From Pacificoceanicola onchidii (lineage in GTDB: Bacteria > Pseudomonadota > Alphaproteobacteria > Rhodobacterales > Rhodobacteraceae), in contig NZ_SRXY01000006.1 in NCBI RefSeq assembly GCF_004804335.1, forward strand, positions 62,001-126,000: DNA of 64,000 nucleotides, given 5' to 3'. A program made the position numbers and the translations under genes. The notes under the pieces are model-generated. The model saw only the letters and a program-made list of their open reading frames with translations. It did no database searches and was not told the origin of the DNA. Shown here piece by piece: positions 50,937 to 59,944 of the stretch. How positions within the stretch are numbered: the first letter of the stretch is position 1; every line of letters starts with the position of its first letter.

Positions 50937-52649
50937 ATGCCAGACACGGGCACAAAAACACTGAACGGCGGCGAGGCCATCGTCGACATGCTGCGCCGCT
51001 ATGACGTGGACATGATGTTCGGCCTGCCCGGCGAGCAGACCCATATTCATGACGCCATTTATCGCCGCAACGACATGCGGCATGTTCTGGTGCGCCATGA
51101 ACAGGCCGCCTCCAAGATGGCCGACAGCTATGCGCGCAGCACCGGCAAGGTCGGGGTCTGTGATGCCACGGTCGGGCCCGGCGCAACCAACCTGATTGCC
51201 GGCATTGCAGAGAGTTTCCTGTCCGGCATCCCGGTTGTGGCGATTGTCTCGGATGTGCGGGCGGACTGGCGCGGGCGCGACAGTTTTCAGGAGATTGATC
51301 AGGTCACCCTGTTCCGCTCCATCACCAAGAAGACTTTCTCGGTCGACCACATCGAGCGCATCCCGGAGTTCATCAACCGCGCATTCCAGATCGCCACCAC
51401 GGGCCGTCCCGGCCCGGTTCTGCTGAGCGTTCCGATGACAACCCTGCGCGCATCGCATGACTTCGCAGAGGACGCGCTGCGCGCTGACACGCGCTACGCC
51501 ACATGGCCCGCCAACCGGTCCTTGCCGCCCGAAGCGGAGATCGACGCGGCCATCGAGCTGATGCTGGCAGCGGAGCGCCCGATGATCTTTGCGGGCGGCG
51601 GCGTGATTGCCTCCGGGGCGGAGGCCGAGGTGCAGGAACTGGCCGAGTTGCTCGATATGCCGGTGACGACCTCCTACATGGGCAAAGGCAGCCTTGCGGA
51701 AAACCATCCTCTGGCACTGGGGCCATACGGGGTTCTGGGGCGGCCTTCTTCGAATGAGCATATCCTGAAGGCCGACTTTGGCCTCGCGCTTGGCACGCGG
51801 TTCAACAACGTGGTGACCGCCGCGTGGCAGATCCCGTCCAAGGCCACCCAGCTGGTCCAGATCGACATCGAACCGACGCAGGTGGGCCGCAACTACCCGG
51901 TCGCGCTGGGCCTGACAGGTGATCTGCGCGACACGCTGCGCGCCCTGTTGGCCAAACTGCGCACGGATCCCCGCGTGACACCGAAGACCGCCCAGCGCGA
52001 TGCCGCTTCCGCTCTCACCGCCGTGTGGCGGCGCGAAAAGGGGATCGAGAGTGATCTGGCCCGGGACCTGTCCACCAAACCCGTGCACCCCATTCAGGTG
52101 ATCCGCGCCATGCGCGAGGCCATGGGCGAGAGGGACGTTCTGGTCTGTGACAGCGGTTTCAACCAGATCTGGGGCGGACAGTATTTCGAGCTCCGCAGCA
52201 CCGGGCGCAACTACCTTGGCCCACGGGGGTTTGGTGTCATGGGCTATGCCACCCCCGCCGCGATTTCCCGCGCGCTGACAACGCCGGATCAGAACGTGGT
52301 CTGCCTGACCGGCGATGGCGGCTTTGCCATGGTCATTCAGGAGTTGGAGACCGCCACCCGCGCCGGGGCCAATCTGACCATCGTGGTCATGAACAACTCC
52401 AACATGCAGTTCATCCGCGACAACCAGCGCCTGTTCTTTGACGCCCGCTATATCTCGACCGAGTTCAGCGAGTTGAACTACGCCGACATCGCCCGATCGT
52501 TTGGCTGCCATGGCATTCGTGTCGAGGTCAGTGGCGATCTCGATGCCGCCTTTGCCGAAGCCTTCGCCACGCCCGGCCCCACGGTCATTGATGTGCGCAT
52601 CGACGATGACGCGGTGCCCGAACGCACCAGCCTGCAATCCTTCAAATGA
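50937..52649 (+). CDS. ThDP-dependent enzyme of the acetolactate-synthase family
   Basis: A 570-residue three-domain ThDP enzyme. The PYR domain has Glu55 in VRHEQAASKMADSYAR that activates ThDP; the central domain has RPMIFAGGGVIASGAEAEVQELAELLDMPVTTSYMGKGS; the PP domain has GDGGFAMVIQELETATRAGANLTIVVMNNSN. It differs from anabolic acetolactate synthase in having no FAD-type signature that I can see and no small subunit nearby, so a decarboxylase, diketone hydrolase or sulfoacetaldehyde-type acetyltransferase role is possible. GGAGAAAAG precedes the ATG, 101 bases after the sulfatase. Confidence 0.87.
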   Translation: MPDTGTKTLNGGEAIVDMLRRYDVDMMFGLPGEQTHIHDAIYRRNDMRHVLVRHEQAASKMADSYARSTGKVGVCDATVGPGATNLIAGIAESFLSGIPVVAIVSDVRADWRGRDSFQEIDQVTLFRSITKKTFSVDHIERIPEFINRAFQIATTGRPGPVLLSVPMTTLRASHDFAEDALRADTRYATWPANRSLPPEAEIDAAIELMLAAERPMIFAGGGVIASGAEAEVQELAELLDMPVTTSYMGKGSLAENHPLALGPYGVLGRPSSNEHILKADFGLALGTRFNNVVTAAWQIPSKATQLVQIDIEPTQVGRNYPVALGLTGDLRDTLRALLAKLRTDPRVTPKTAQRDAASALTAVWRREKGIESDLARDLSTKPVHPIQVIRAMREAMGERDVLVCDSGFNQIWGGQYFELRSTGRNYLGPRGFGVMGYATPAAISRALTTPDQNVVCLTGDGGFAMVIQELETATRAGANLTIVVMNNSNMQFIRDNQRLFFDARYISTEFSELNYADIARSFGCHGIRVEVSGDLDAAFAEAFATPGPTVIDVRIDDDAVPERTSLQSFK

Positions 52650-53437
52650 GCATGGAACGCCAAATGAGTTCACTTTCCGGAAAAACAGCCGTGGTCACCG
52701 GCGGCGCGCGCGGCATCGGTCGTTCCATCGTCGAACGCTTCGCGCGCGAAGGGGCGGACATTGCCATCTGCGCCCGCACCCAAGGCGATCTGGACGACAC
52801 GCGCGCCGCCGTTGAGGCGCTTGGGCGCAAATGCCTCGCCGTGGTCACCGATTTGTCGGATCAGGCCAGCACCAAGGCGTTTTGCGATGCTGTTCTGGCG
52901 GAGTACGGCCGGATCGACATTCTGGTGAACAACGCCGGGGTCTATCTCGACAAGGGCAAGATCGCGGAGGTCGACCCGGACGTCTGGATCAAGAATGTCG
53001 TCATCAACCTGCACGCGCCGTTTCTTGTCACGCGTCACCTGCTGGAGGCCATGAACGACGGGGCCAAGATCCTGAATTTCTCGACTGGCAAGGCGCTCAA
53101 CCCCGGCAATGACGCCTCCTCCTATCACATCGCCAAGGCGGGCCTGCACATGCTGACCGGCTGTCTTGCCAATGAGCTCTGGCCGCGCGGGATCGACGTC
53201 AACAACATCGTGCCCGGCCCCACGGCAACAACCACTTTCAGCCGCGAGGATCCGGCCAATCGGTCCACGCCGGAGGCGCTGCTCGAAAGGTACAAGTCCG
53301 AGGTGCCAAACGGATTGCCGAAATGGGAGCGCGTCAAACACCCCGACGAAATCGCCGATCTGGCTTTCTGGCTCGTCTCCATGCCCGAAGGCGGCCCGAC
53401 CGGCCAGACCTTCTCGCTTGCCCGCCGTCCATTGTGA
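52646..53437 (+). CDS. Short-chain dehydrogenase/reductase of the ThDP cluster
   Basis: A 263-residue SDR: TGGARGIGRSIVERFAREGADIAICART, LVNNAGVYLDKG, Ser in LNFSTGKAL and YHIAKAGLHMLTGCLANELWPRGIDVNNIVPGP with Tyr and Lys. The ATG overlaps the previous stop by four bases; a second ATG (52664) lies six codons in. It probably oxidises or reduces a hydroxyl group next to the bond cut by the neighbouring ThDP enzymes. Confidence 0.87.
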   Translation: MSMERQMSSLSGKTAVVTGGARGIGRSIVERFAREGADIAICARTQGDLDDTRAAVEALGRKCLAVVTDLSDQASTKAFCDAVLAEYGRIDILVNNAGVYLDKGKIAEVDPDVWIKNVVINLHAPFLVTRHLLEAMNDGAKILNFSTGKALNPGNDASSYHIAKAGLHMLTGCLANELWPRGIDVNNIVPGPTATTTFSREDPANRSTPEALLERYKSEVPNGLPKWERVKHPDEIADLAFWLVSMPEGGPTGQTFSLARRPL

Positions 53438-53452
53438 TCTGAGGAGAGGCTG

Positions 53453-54373
53453 ATGGATAACACATGGCAAACCCAAACCCGGCGCGTGGCCTTTGGCGTG
53501 CGCAAACGAGTTCTGGAGCTGACCCTCAAGAACAACGGCTGTTATCTCAGCCAGACGTTGTCGAGCGCCGATGTTCTGGCCACGCTCTATACCAAGGCGC
53601 TCAACCTTGGCCCGTCAGAAGCGCCCTACATGCCCACGCTGCACCCCGGTGTTCCGGGCGAAAACGGCATCGAGGCGGGGTATGGGGCGACCTACAACGG
53701 CCCGCGCGGGCCGGAGAATGACCGCCTGCTGATCTCACCCGCGCATTACGCGGTGGCGATCTACGCCACGTTGGCCGAAACCGGGCGTCTGTCGCCGGAG
53801 GCCTTCTACAGCTTCAACACCGATGGCAGCACGGTCGAAATGATCGGGGCGGAGCATTCGCCCGGTTTCGAGCTGACCACGGGCTCCTTTGGGCAGGCCG
53901 TCAGCCAGGCCGGCGGGATCGCCTTTGCCAAACGGTTGCGCGGCGAAAGCGGGCGTTGTGTTGTCTTCATGTCCGATGGCGAACTGGAAGAAGGCCAGAC
54001 CTGGGAAGGGCTGCAGTGCCTCGCCCACTACAAGATGGACAACGTGATTGTCATTGTCGACGTGAACGGCATGCAGTGTGACGGCGCGACGGCTGACATG
54101 ATGAACGTGGAGCCGATCAACACGCGCATCGAAGCCTTCGGCTGCAAGGCTGTCGTGGTTGACGCCCATGATGTGGAGGCCATCGACGCGGCGATCAACG
54201 AGACGGAGCACGCGGGCCAACCTCTTGTGATCCTTTGCTATTCCAACAGCTCCGAAGGCATCCCCCTGCTCGATCATCGCAAGCCCAAGCTGCATTACGT
54301 GCGCTTCGGCAGCGCGGAAGAAACCGCGCAATACCAGGACTTCCTGGACAATTGGACATTCGAGGAGGCCTGA
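53453..54373 (+). CDS. Transketolase N-terminal subunit (split transketolase)
   Basis: A 306-residue ThDP-binding half: LISPAHYAVAIYATLAETG, HSPGFELTTGSFGQAVSQAGGIAFAKRL and the ThDP site MSDGELEEGQTWEGLQCLAHYKMDNVIVIVDVNGMQCDG. Split transketolases have this length for the N-part and need the partner that follows three bases later. Transfer of a two-carbon ketol group between a ketose and an aldose, or a DXPS-like reaction, is expected. The substrate in this catabolic operon is not the usual pentose phosphate pathway one by context. Confidence 0.9.
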   Translation: MDNTWQTQTRRVAFGVRKRVLELTLKNNGCYLSQTLSSADVLATLYTKALNLGPSEAPYMPTLHPGVPGENGIEAGYGATYNGPRGPENDRLLISPAHYAVAIYATLAETGRLSPEAFYSFNTDGSTVEMIGAEHSPGFELTTGSFGQAVSQAGGIAFAKRLRGESGRCVVFMSDGELEEGQTWEGLQCLAHYKMDNVIVIVDVNGMQCDGATADMMNVEPINTRIEAFGCKAVVVDAHDVEAIDAAINETEHAGQPLVILCYSNSSEGIPLLDHRKPKLHYVRFGSAEETAQYQDFLDNWTFEEA

Positions 54374-54376
54374 GCG

Positions 54377-55390
54377 ATGGAAATGGTATCGAACCCGCAC
54401 GCCCATAACATCGTGGCATTTGCCAAAGACCGGCCCGACGTCGTTGTGCTGTCCGGCGATCTGACCGTGGCCACCGAATGCCACAAGTTTCGGGAAGCCT
54501 ATCCGGAGCGGTTCTTTGGCATGGGCATGGCGGAGCAGAACATGCTCAGCTGGGCCGGGGGCATGGCGCGCGAAGGGCTGAAACCCTTCATCCATACGTT
54601 TTCTGTCTTTCTTTACCGCCGCCCCTATGACCAGTTGCAGATGTCGGTGGCCTATCCGAACCTGCCGGTGCGGCTGGTCGGATTCCTGCCGGGATTGGAC
54701 ACGCCCGGCGGCGTGACGCACCAGTCGATCGAGGATATCGCGGCCCTGCGGCCAATCCCGAACATGACGATTTTCGAGGCCGGAGACGCGACGGATATCG
54801 AATCCCTGCTCGATCTCACCGACGACATTCCCGGCCCCGTGTACCTGCGCATGTTGCGGGGCGAGGTGCCGCGTTTGTTCGACGCGGACAAACCCACCCG
54901 GTTCAACACTGCGCGGGTTCTGAGCGAAGGCAGCGACATCACCCTGATCACCTCGGGGCGCTGCACCGAAGAGGCCATGCGCGCCACCTCTGTCATCCGC
55001 CAGCGCGGCGTGTCGATCAAACATCTGCACGTCACAACGTTGAAACCCTTCACCGATCCGGTGGTGCTGGAGGCGCTGGGCGCGCCCGGGTTCGGCATCA
55101 TCACCATGGAAAACCACGTCCGGATCGGCGGGCTTGGCGGGGCAGTCGCGGAAATGATGACCGACCACGGGGTGGGCAAACGTCTGGTCCGGATCGGCAT
55201 CGATGACACCTACTGCTCCGGCGCAACGCTGGCCTACCTCATGCGCAAACACGAAATCGACGCGCTCGCGCTTGTGCACCGGGTCGAGGAGATGATCAGC
55301 GAGAGGCTGAACATCTCCGAGGACGATCTCGCCGCCGCGCGCATCGACGATGTGAAATCCCGCTCCACCGAACAACTGGAGGCGCTGTGA
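54377..55390 (+). CDS. Transketolase C-terminal subunit (split transketolase)
   Basis: A 337-residue partner with the pyrimidine-binding domain (PDVVVLSGDLTVATECHKFREAYPERFFGMGMAEQNMLSWAGGMAREGLKPFIHTFSVFLYRRPYDQLQ, including the Glu that activates ThDP) and the C-terminal transketolase domain (DITLITSGRCTEEAMRATSVIRQRGVSIKHLHVTTLKPFTD). GAGGAGG lies before the ATG. The two halves together form one active site at their interface. Confidence 0.9.
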   Translation: MEMVSNPHAHNIVAFAKDRPDVVVLSGDLTVATECHKFREAYPERFFGMGMAEQNMLSWAGGMAREGLKPFIHTFSVFLYRRPYDQLQMSVAYPNLPVRLVGFLPGLDTPGGVTHQSIEDIAALRPIPNMTIFEAGDATDIESLLDLTDDIPGPVYLRMLRGEVPRLFDADKPTRFNTARVLSEGSDITLITSGRCTEEAMRATSVIRQRGVSIKHLHVTTLKPFTDPVVLEALGAPGFGIITMENHVRIGGLGGAVAEMMTDHGVGKRLVRIGIDDTYCSGATLAYLMRKHEIDALALVHRVEEMISERLNISEDDLAAARIDDVKSRSTEQLEAL

Positions 55391-55424
55391 CGCCTGCCCG
55401 CCCTTGCACGAAGGACCCCCTGAC

Positions 55425-56846
55425 ATGACCTTGCGATACGATCACGCATCCGGATCTGAAAAGACCTATGACACCGTCAATCCGGCCGCCCCATCTGAAA
55501 CGGTAGGCCGATATGCCATTCCCGACGAGGCCGAGACCGCCGCCATCATCACCCGCGCCAATGCCGCGGCGGCTGAATGGGCCCGGGTGCCGGGGCTGGA
55601 GCGCGGCCAGCGTTTGAATGCCTTCCTTGATGCGGTTGTGGCGAGGGTGGATGAGATCGCCGAGGCGATCACGCTCGAACAGGGCAAGATCCTTGCCGAG
55701 GCGAAGGCGGAAATCCTCAAAGGCTGCGCCGAAGGCCGGTTCATGGTGGGCGAAGCGGCCCGGATGGGCGCAACGCCGATTGCCGATGGCCGCCCGAACT
55801 TTTCCAACCAGATCCTGCGCCGCCCCCGCGGCGTGATCTTTTGCATCAGCCCGTGGAACTTCCCGGCGATGACGCCACTGCGCAAGATGTGCCCGGCCAT
55901 TGCCTTTGGCAACGCGGTGATCATGAAGCCGTCGCAGTTCACACCCGCCGCCTCTTTCCTGCTTGAAGAGATCGCGCGCGCGCATCTCCCGGCGCACCTC
56001 TACCAAAACGCCATGATCAGCGGCCGCGCGGCCAGCGAGGTCATCGCCAAGGGCGATATCCAGGGCGTCAGCTTTACCGGCTCGGTCGAGGTTGGCAGGC
56101 TGGTCTATTCCGCCGCCGCCCAAAACCTGATCCCGGTCCAGTTGGAACTGGGCGGCAAGAACGCGGCGATCCTGAGCGATACAGATGATCTGGCAGGCGC
56201 CGTGCAGCAAATCGCAGCCGCAGCCTTCCAGACCGGGGGCCAGCGCTGCACCGCGATCAGCCGGGTTCTGGTTCAGCGCGATCTGGCCAAGCAGGCCAGC
56301 GCGCTGCTGGCCGAACGCGCGGATGCGATCACGCTGGGGAGCGGCATGGCGGACGGCGTTCAGATGGGTCCGCTGTGCAACCTGCCCCATTGGGACGGAG
56401 TTTGCGCGAACACGGCCAAGGCGATTGACGAAGGCTCAATTGCGCTGGCCGGAGGTGGCGCGGCGGAGGGTGCCGGGGCCGAGGGCGGTTATTTCTTCCG
56501 CCCGACGATCCTTGGCAATGTGGCCCATGACAGCACCGCCAGCCAGGTCGAGATCTTTGGCCCGGTGCTGTCAGTTCTGGAATACGACACTTTCGATCAG
56601 GCGATGGAGATGCTGAACGGCACGGAGTTCGGCCTGACTTCGGCGCTGTTCTCCAACAACAACGCCCATGTGCAGCGCTTCCTGAAGGAAAGCAACAACG
56701 GCATGCTGCACGTCAATCACGGCACGATCCCGGACAACAACATGCCCTTTGGCGGCATCAAGAATTCCGGTGTCGGCGCCTATTCCGTCGGCCCGACGGC
56801 GGTGAACTTCTACACCTCCGAACACGCTGCCTATGTGACGTGGTGA
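55425..56846 (+). CDS. NAD(P)-dependent aldehyde dehydrogenase
   Basis: The product has 473 residues from ATG 55425 (AAGGA upstream). It has the family core: ISPWNFPAMTPLRKMCPAIAFGNAVIMKPS, FTGSVEVGR, LELGGKNAAI with the general base Glu, GGQRCTAISRVLV with the nucleophile Cys and EIFGPVLSVLEYD. It is of the succinate-semialdehyde or alpha-ketoglutaric-semialdehyde dehydrogenase type by length. It probably removes the aldehyde released by the split transketolase or the ThDP enzyme. A TTG-start extension to 55404 was not used. Confidence 0.92.
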   Translation: MTLRYDHASGSEKTYDTVNPAAPSETVGRYAIPDEAETAAIITRANAAAAEWARVPGLERGQRLNAFLDAVVARVDEIAEAITLEQGKILAEAKAEILKGCAEGRFMVGEAARMGATPIADGRPNFSNQILRRPRGVIFCISPWNFPAMTPLRKMCPAIAFGNAVIMKPSQFTPAASFLLEEIARAHLPAHLYQNAMISGRAASEVIAKGDIQGVSFTGSVEVGRLVYSAAAQNLIPVQLELGGKNAAILSDTDDLAGAVQQIAAAAFQTGGQRCTAISRVLVQRDLAKQASALLAERADAITLGSGMADGVQMGPLCNLPHWDGVCANTAKAIDEGSIALAGGGAAEGAGAEGGYFFRPTILGNVAHDSTASQVEIFGPVLSVLEYDTFDQAMEMLNGTEFGLTSALFSNNNAHVQRFLKESNNGMLHVNHGTIPDNNMPFGGIKNSGVGAYSVGPTAVNFYTSEHAAYVTW

Positions 56847-56849
56847 TCC

Positions 56850-58010
56850 GTGATGCAGCCCGCTCTTGCTCTTGATGACAAAGGATTCACCCAGACCCTG
56901 ACTCTGGACACGGTCGGGCTGTATCCTCTGCGCGCCGCCGGGGGCATCAGCCCTTCGATGGCTCTTGGCACCATGCCGACCCGGCCTGCCCTGCTGGTGT
57001 CATTGACCGACAGCCAGGGTTGCATCGGCTGGGGCGAGGTCTGGGCGAACTTCCCGCCCCGCGCCAACCTGCACAAGGCGCATCTGATCCAGGATGTGGT
57101 TGTCCCGAAGCTGGCGGGTCTGCGTTTCACCGAGCCGCGCGAGGCGATCAGCCAGTTGCGCGAGACGCTTTCGGTCTACTTCCTGCACATCGGGCAGGAG
57201 CAGGTGTTCGAGCATATTCTGGCCGGGCTCGACACCGCGCTTTGGGATCTGGCGCTGCGCAGTGCGGGGCGCAGCTTTGCCGAGCACATGCAGGTCAGCC
57301 CGCGTGCGCAAAGCTATGCAAGCTCGCTCAATCCCGATGATCTGGACGAAAAGCTTGCCGAACACGGGGGATACGGGCAGCGGCATTTCAAGCTCAAGCT
57401 TGGGTTCGGGGATGACGCCGATTGCGCCTTTGTTGCGCGCGCCGCAAGGGCCTGCCCGCCCGGGGGCCACCTGATGGTCGACAGCAATCAAAGTTGGGAT
57501 CTGTCCCGCGCAACACGCATGTTGGACCGACTGGCGCCAAACGGCCTCCTCTTTGCCGAGGAACCCATGCCCGCCAATGCCCCTCTGTCCGAATGGGAAG
57601 CCCTTGCCCGTGCCAGCGACATCCCGCTGGCCGCCGGAGAAAACATCTACGGGATCAACAACTTCCTTGCGATGGCGGAGGCCGGGGTCCGGATCCTGCA
57701 ACCGGACGTGGCGAAATGGGGCGGCCTCTCCGGGGCTTGCGATCTCGCCCGGGCCCTGCCGGACGGTGTACAGCTCTGGCCGCATTTCATGGGCACCGCT
57801 GTCGGACAGATGGCTGCCCTGTCGATTGCGGCGGCTGTCGGGGATAGCTCTGTCTGCGAGATGGACGTGAACGCCAACGTGCTGCGCACGGAGTTGTGCG
57901 GCGGGGCGCTTGGGATCGATCGGGGCGCAGTTGCCCTGCCAGCGGCCCCCGGCCTCGTGACGCCCCCCCGGACAGAGCTGCTCGAGCGCTTGGATGAAAC
58001 CAGAAAATAA
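56850..58010 (+). CDS. Enolase-superfamily enzyme, mandelate-racemase subgroup
   Basis: A 386-residue protein starting at GTG 56850 or ATG 56853. The N-terminal capping domain is followed by the barrel with FKLKLGFG (Lys on strand 2), metal ligands in VDSNQSW, FAEEPMP and AAGENIYG, then the Asp of QPDVAKWGG and the His of LWPHFMG, the Asp-His dyad of mandelate-racemase-type enzymes. These dehydrate or epimerise sugar acids via an enolate. It is four bases after the aldehyde dehydrogenase and 15 before SulP. A sugar-acid or hydroxyacid dehydratase role is inferred. Confidence 0.85.
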   Translation: MMQPALALDDKGFTQTLTLDTVGLYPLRAAGGISPSMALGTMPTRPALLVSLTDSQGCIGWGEVWANFPPRANLHKAHLIQDVVVPKLAGLRFTEPREAISQLRETLSVYFLHIGQEQVFEHILAGLDTALWDLALRSAGRSFAEHMQVSPRAQSYASSLNPDDLDEKLAEHGGYGQRHFKLKLGFGDDADCAFVARAARACPPGGHLMVDSNQSWDLSRATRMLDRLAPNGLLFAEEPMPANAPLSEWEALARASDIPLAAGENIYGINNFLAMAEAGVRILQPDVAKWGGLSGACDLARALPDGVQLWPHFMGTAVGQMAALSIAAAVGDSSVCEMDVNANVLRTELCGGALGIDRGAVALPAAPGLVTPPRTELLERLDETRK

Positions 58011-58025
58011 GGCCCCGCGCCGCTG

Positions 58026-59900
58026 ATGCCCCAGTCATTCAAATCCTTGTTTGGCATGCCACGCCCGTGGTTTGCCGCCGTAACGCCTGACACGATGCGC
58101 GCGGATGCAATGGCTGGGCTGACCAATGCGGCGATTGTCCTGCCGCAGGGGGTGGCCTTTGCCGTCATCGCCGGGTTGCCGCCGGAGTACGGGCTGTTTA
58201 CCGCGATGATCACCCCGGTGATCGCAGCGCTCTGGGGCATGTCGATGGTGATGGTCTCCGGCCCGACCACCGCCATTTCGGCCGTGATGTTCGCTTCGCT
58301 GTCGCAGCTGACACCACCCGACACGCCGGTGTACATCCATTTTGCTCTGACCCTGACGATAATGGCTGGGCTGTTCCAATTGCTGGCCGGTATTTTCCGG
58401 CTCGGCGGGGTGATTTCCTTTATCTCGCATTCGGTCATGGTCGGCTTCACCGCAGCCGCGGCCCTGCTGATCGGAGCCTCGCAGCTCGGCGGTGTTCTGG
58501 GCATCGCCGTGGAAAGCGGCGGCGGCGTGGTGGAGCGTGTGCTGCGGGTGATCGATCACCGGGACGCCTTCCAACCGCTTGCCCTGACGATTGCTGGCTT
58601 GTCCTTCGGGACCATCGTTGTCACCCAGCGCATCTCTCGCAGGATCCCGTCTTATGTCCTCGCCCTGGTCGTCGGGATTGCCGCCGGGGAGGCCCTTGGC
58701 GCGCGGGACGCCGGGATCGCCATGTTCGAGCCGCTCCCATCGATCATTCCAAGCCTGTCCGTCCCGCAAGTGACCCTCTCGCAAATCACCGAACTGATGC
58801 CTGCGGCCGTCTCCATTGCCTTTATCGGTCTTCTGGAGGCGATCAGTATTGGCCGGTCTTTTGCCATGCGCCGACACGAAGCCTACAACGCCAACCAGGA
58901 AATCATCGGCCAGGGCCTGTCGAACACGGTGGCCGGATTCTTTCAGGCCTATGCGGGATCGGGATCGTTCACCCGCTCCGCCCTGAATGCGGAAAGCGGG
59001 GCGCGCACGCCCATGTCGGCGGTCTTTGCCGCCGTGTTCCTGCTGCTGATGCTGTTCGTGGCCGCCCCTTTTGTCGACATGATCCCAAAACCGGCCATGG
59101 CCGGGATCATCCTGTATGTCGCGTGGCGACTGATCAGCTTCGAAGAAATCCGCCACATCCTGCGCGGCAGCAGCAGCGAAACGCTGATCCTGTGTCTGAC
59201 CTTCATGACCGGCATTCTGACGGAGCTGGAGAACGCGATTTTCGTCGGGGTCCTGACCTCGTTGATCGTCTTCCTGCATCGCAGCGCCCACCCGCATGTG
59301 GCGGCGATTGCGCCGATCATTCACAATGGGCGGCGGATCATGCGCGGGGTCTTGTTCCACGATCTGGAGCAATGCCCGGAGATCATGATGTTGCGCATCG
59401 AAGGGCCGGTTTTCTTTGGATCGGTTGAACATGTGGAGCAGGAATTCCGCCGGTTCGATGGGCTGTTCCCCGGCCATCGGATCAAGGTTCTTGTTCTCAA
59501 AGGGCAAGGCAAAGTCGACTTTGCCGGCGTGGATCTTCTTGTCGAGGAAATCACGAAGGCGCGCGGACAGGGCGGCGATTTCCACCTCGTGATCGCGTAC
59601 AAGGAAACCGTGACTGCGCTCGAACGGATGCGTCTGTTCGACGTTCTGGACCACAGCAACCTGCACCCGAACAAGGCCGAAGCGCTGGCGGCGGCGGTTG
59701 ATCAGGTGGACCCGGCGGTCTGCGCGCGGTGCCAGATCCGGGCCTTTGTCGAATGCGGAACCCGGCCAGCCCCGGACGGGCATACCCCCGATCATCGCAC
59801 GCCGGTCAAAGACGCATTGGGCCGGCCGGCCCCGGGCTTTGCCCCCGCGAAACGCTCTGGCGTGGCCAATCGTCTTCGCAAGAAAAGACCGCCGCAGTGA
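58026..59900 (+). CDS. SulP-family anion permease with STAS domain
   Basis: A 624-residue protein: transmembrane region of about 10 to 14 helices (IAGLPPEYGLFTAMITPVIAALWG and VMVSGPTTAISAVMFASL are the family marks), then a cytoplasmic STAS domain (about 445-555: MMLRIEGPVFFGSVEHVEQEFRRFDGL and VLVLKGQGKVDFAGVDLL). After it comes an extra tail of about 60 residues, rich in Pro, Arg and Lys and of no known family. SulP proteins move sulfate or bicarbonate; next to a sulfatase it may export or recycle released sulfate, an inference from context only. Confidence 0.9.
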   Translation: MPQSFKSLFGMPRPWFAAVTPDTMRADAMAGLTNAAIVLPQGVAFAVIAGLPPEYGLFTAMITPVIAALWGMSMVMVSGPTTAISAVMFASLSQLTPPDTPVYIHFALTLTIMAGLFQLLAGIFRLGGVISFISHSVMVGFTAAAALLIGASQLGGVLGIAVESGGGVVERVLRVIDHRDAFQPLALTIAGLSFGTIVVTQRISRRIPSYVLALVVGIAAGEALGARDAGIAMFEPLPSIIPSLSVPQVTLSQITELMPAAVSIAFIGLLEAISIGRSFAMRRHEAYNANQEIIGQGLSNTVAGFFQAYAGSGSFTRSALNAESGARTPMSAVFAAVFLLLMLFVAAPFVDMIPKPAMAGIILYVAWRLISFEEIRHILRGSSSETLILCLTFMTGILTELENAIFVGVLTSLIVFLHRSAHPHVAAIAPIIHNGRRIMRGVLFHDLEQCPEIMMLRIEGPVFFGSVEHVEQEFRRFDGLFPGHRIKVLVLKGQGKVDFAGVDLLVEEITKARGQGGDFHLVIAYKETVTALERMRLFDVLDHSNLHPNKAEALAAAVDQVDPAVCARCQIRAFVECGTRPAPDGHTPDHRTPVKDALGRPAPGFAPAKRSGVANRLRKKRPPQ

Positions 59901-59944
59901 CGCCCACCGCATCACGTCCCGGCCTTGAGCAACAGGAGACCCCC

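Noticed and set aside
50937-52649. Anabolic acetolactate synthase large subunit
   Set aside because: No regulatory small subunit follows, and the setting is a catabolic cluster.
50664-52673. Minus-strand open frame of about 669 codons opposite the ThDP enzyme
   Set aside because: Same antisense artefact; the plus-strand ThDP enzyme has all catalytic motifs.
53453-55390. Sulfo-transketolase (sulfoquinovose) pathway because of the split transketolase and sulfatase
   Set aside because: No sulfoquinovosidase, sulfo-sugar isomerase or sulfo-lactaldehyde enzyme is nearby; sulfatase acts on esters and not on C-S bonds. Only a loose analogy.
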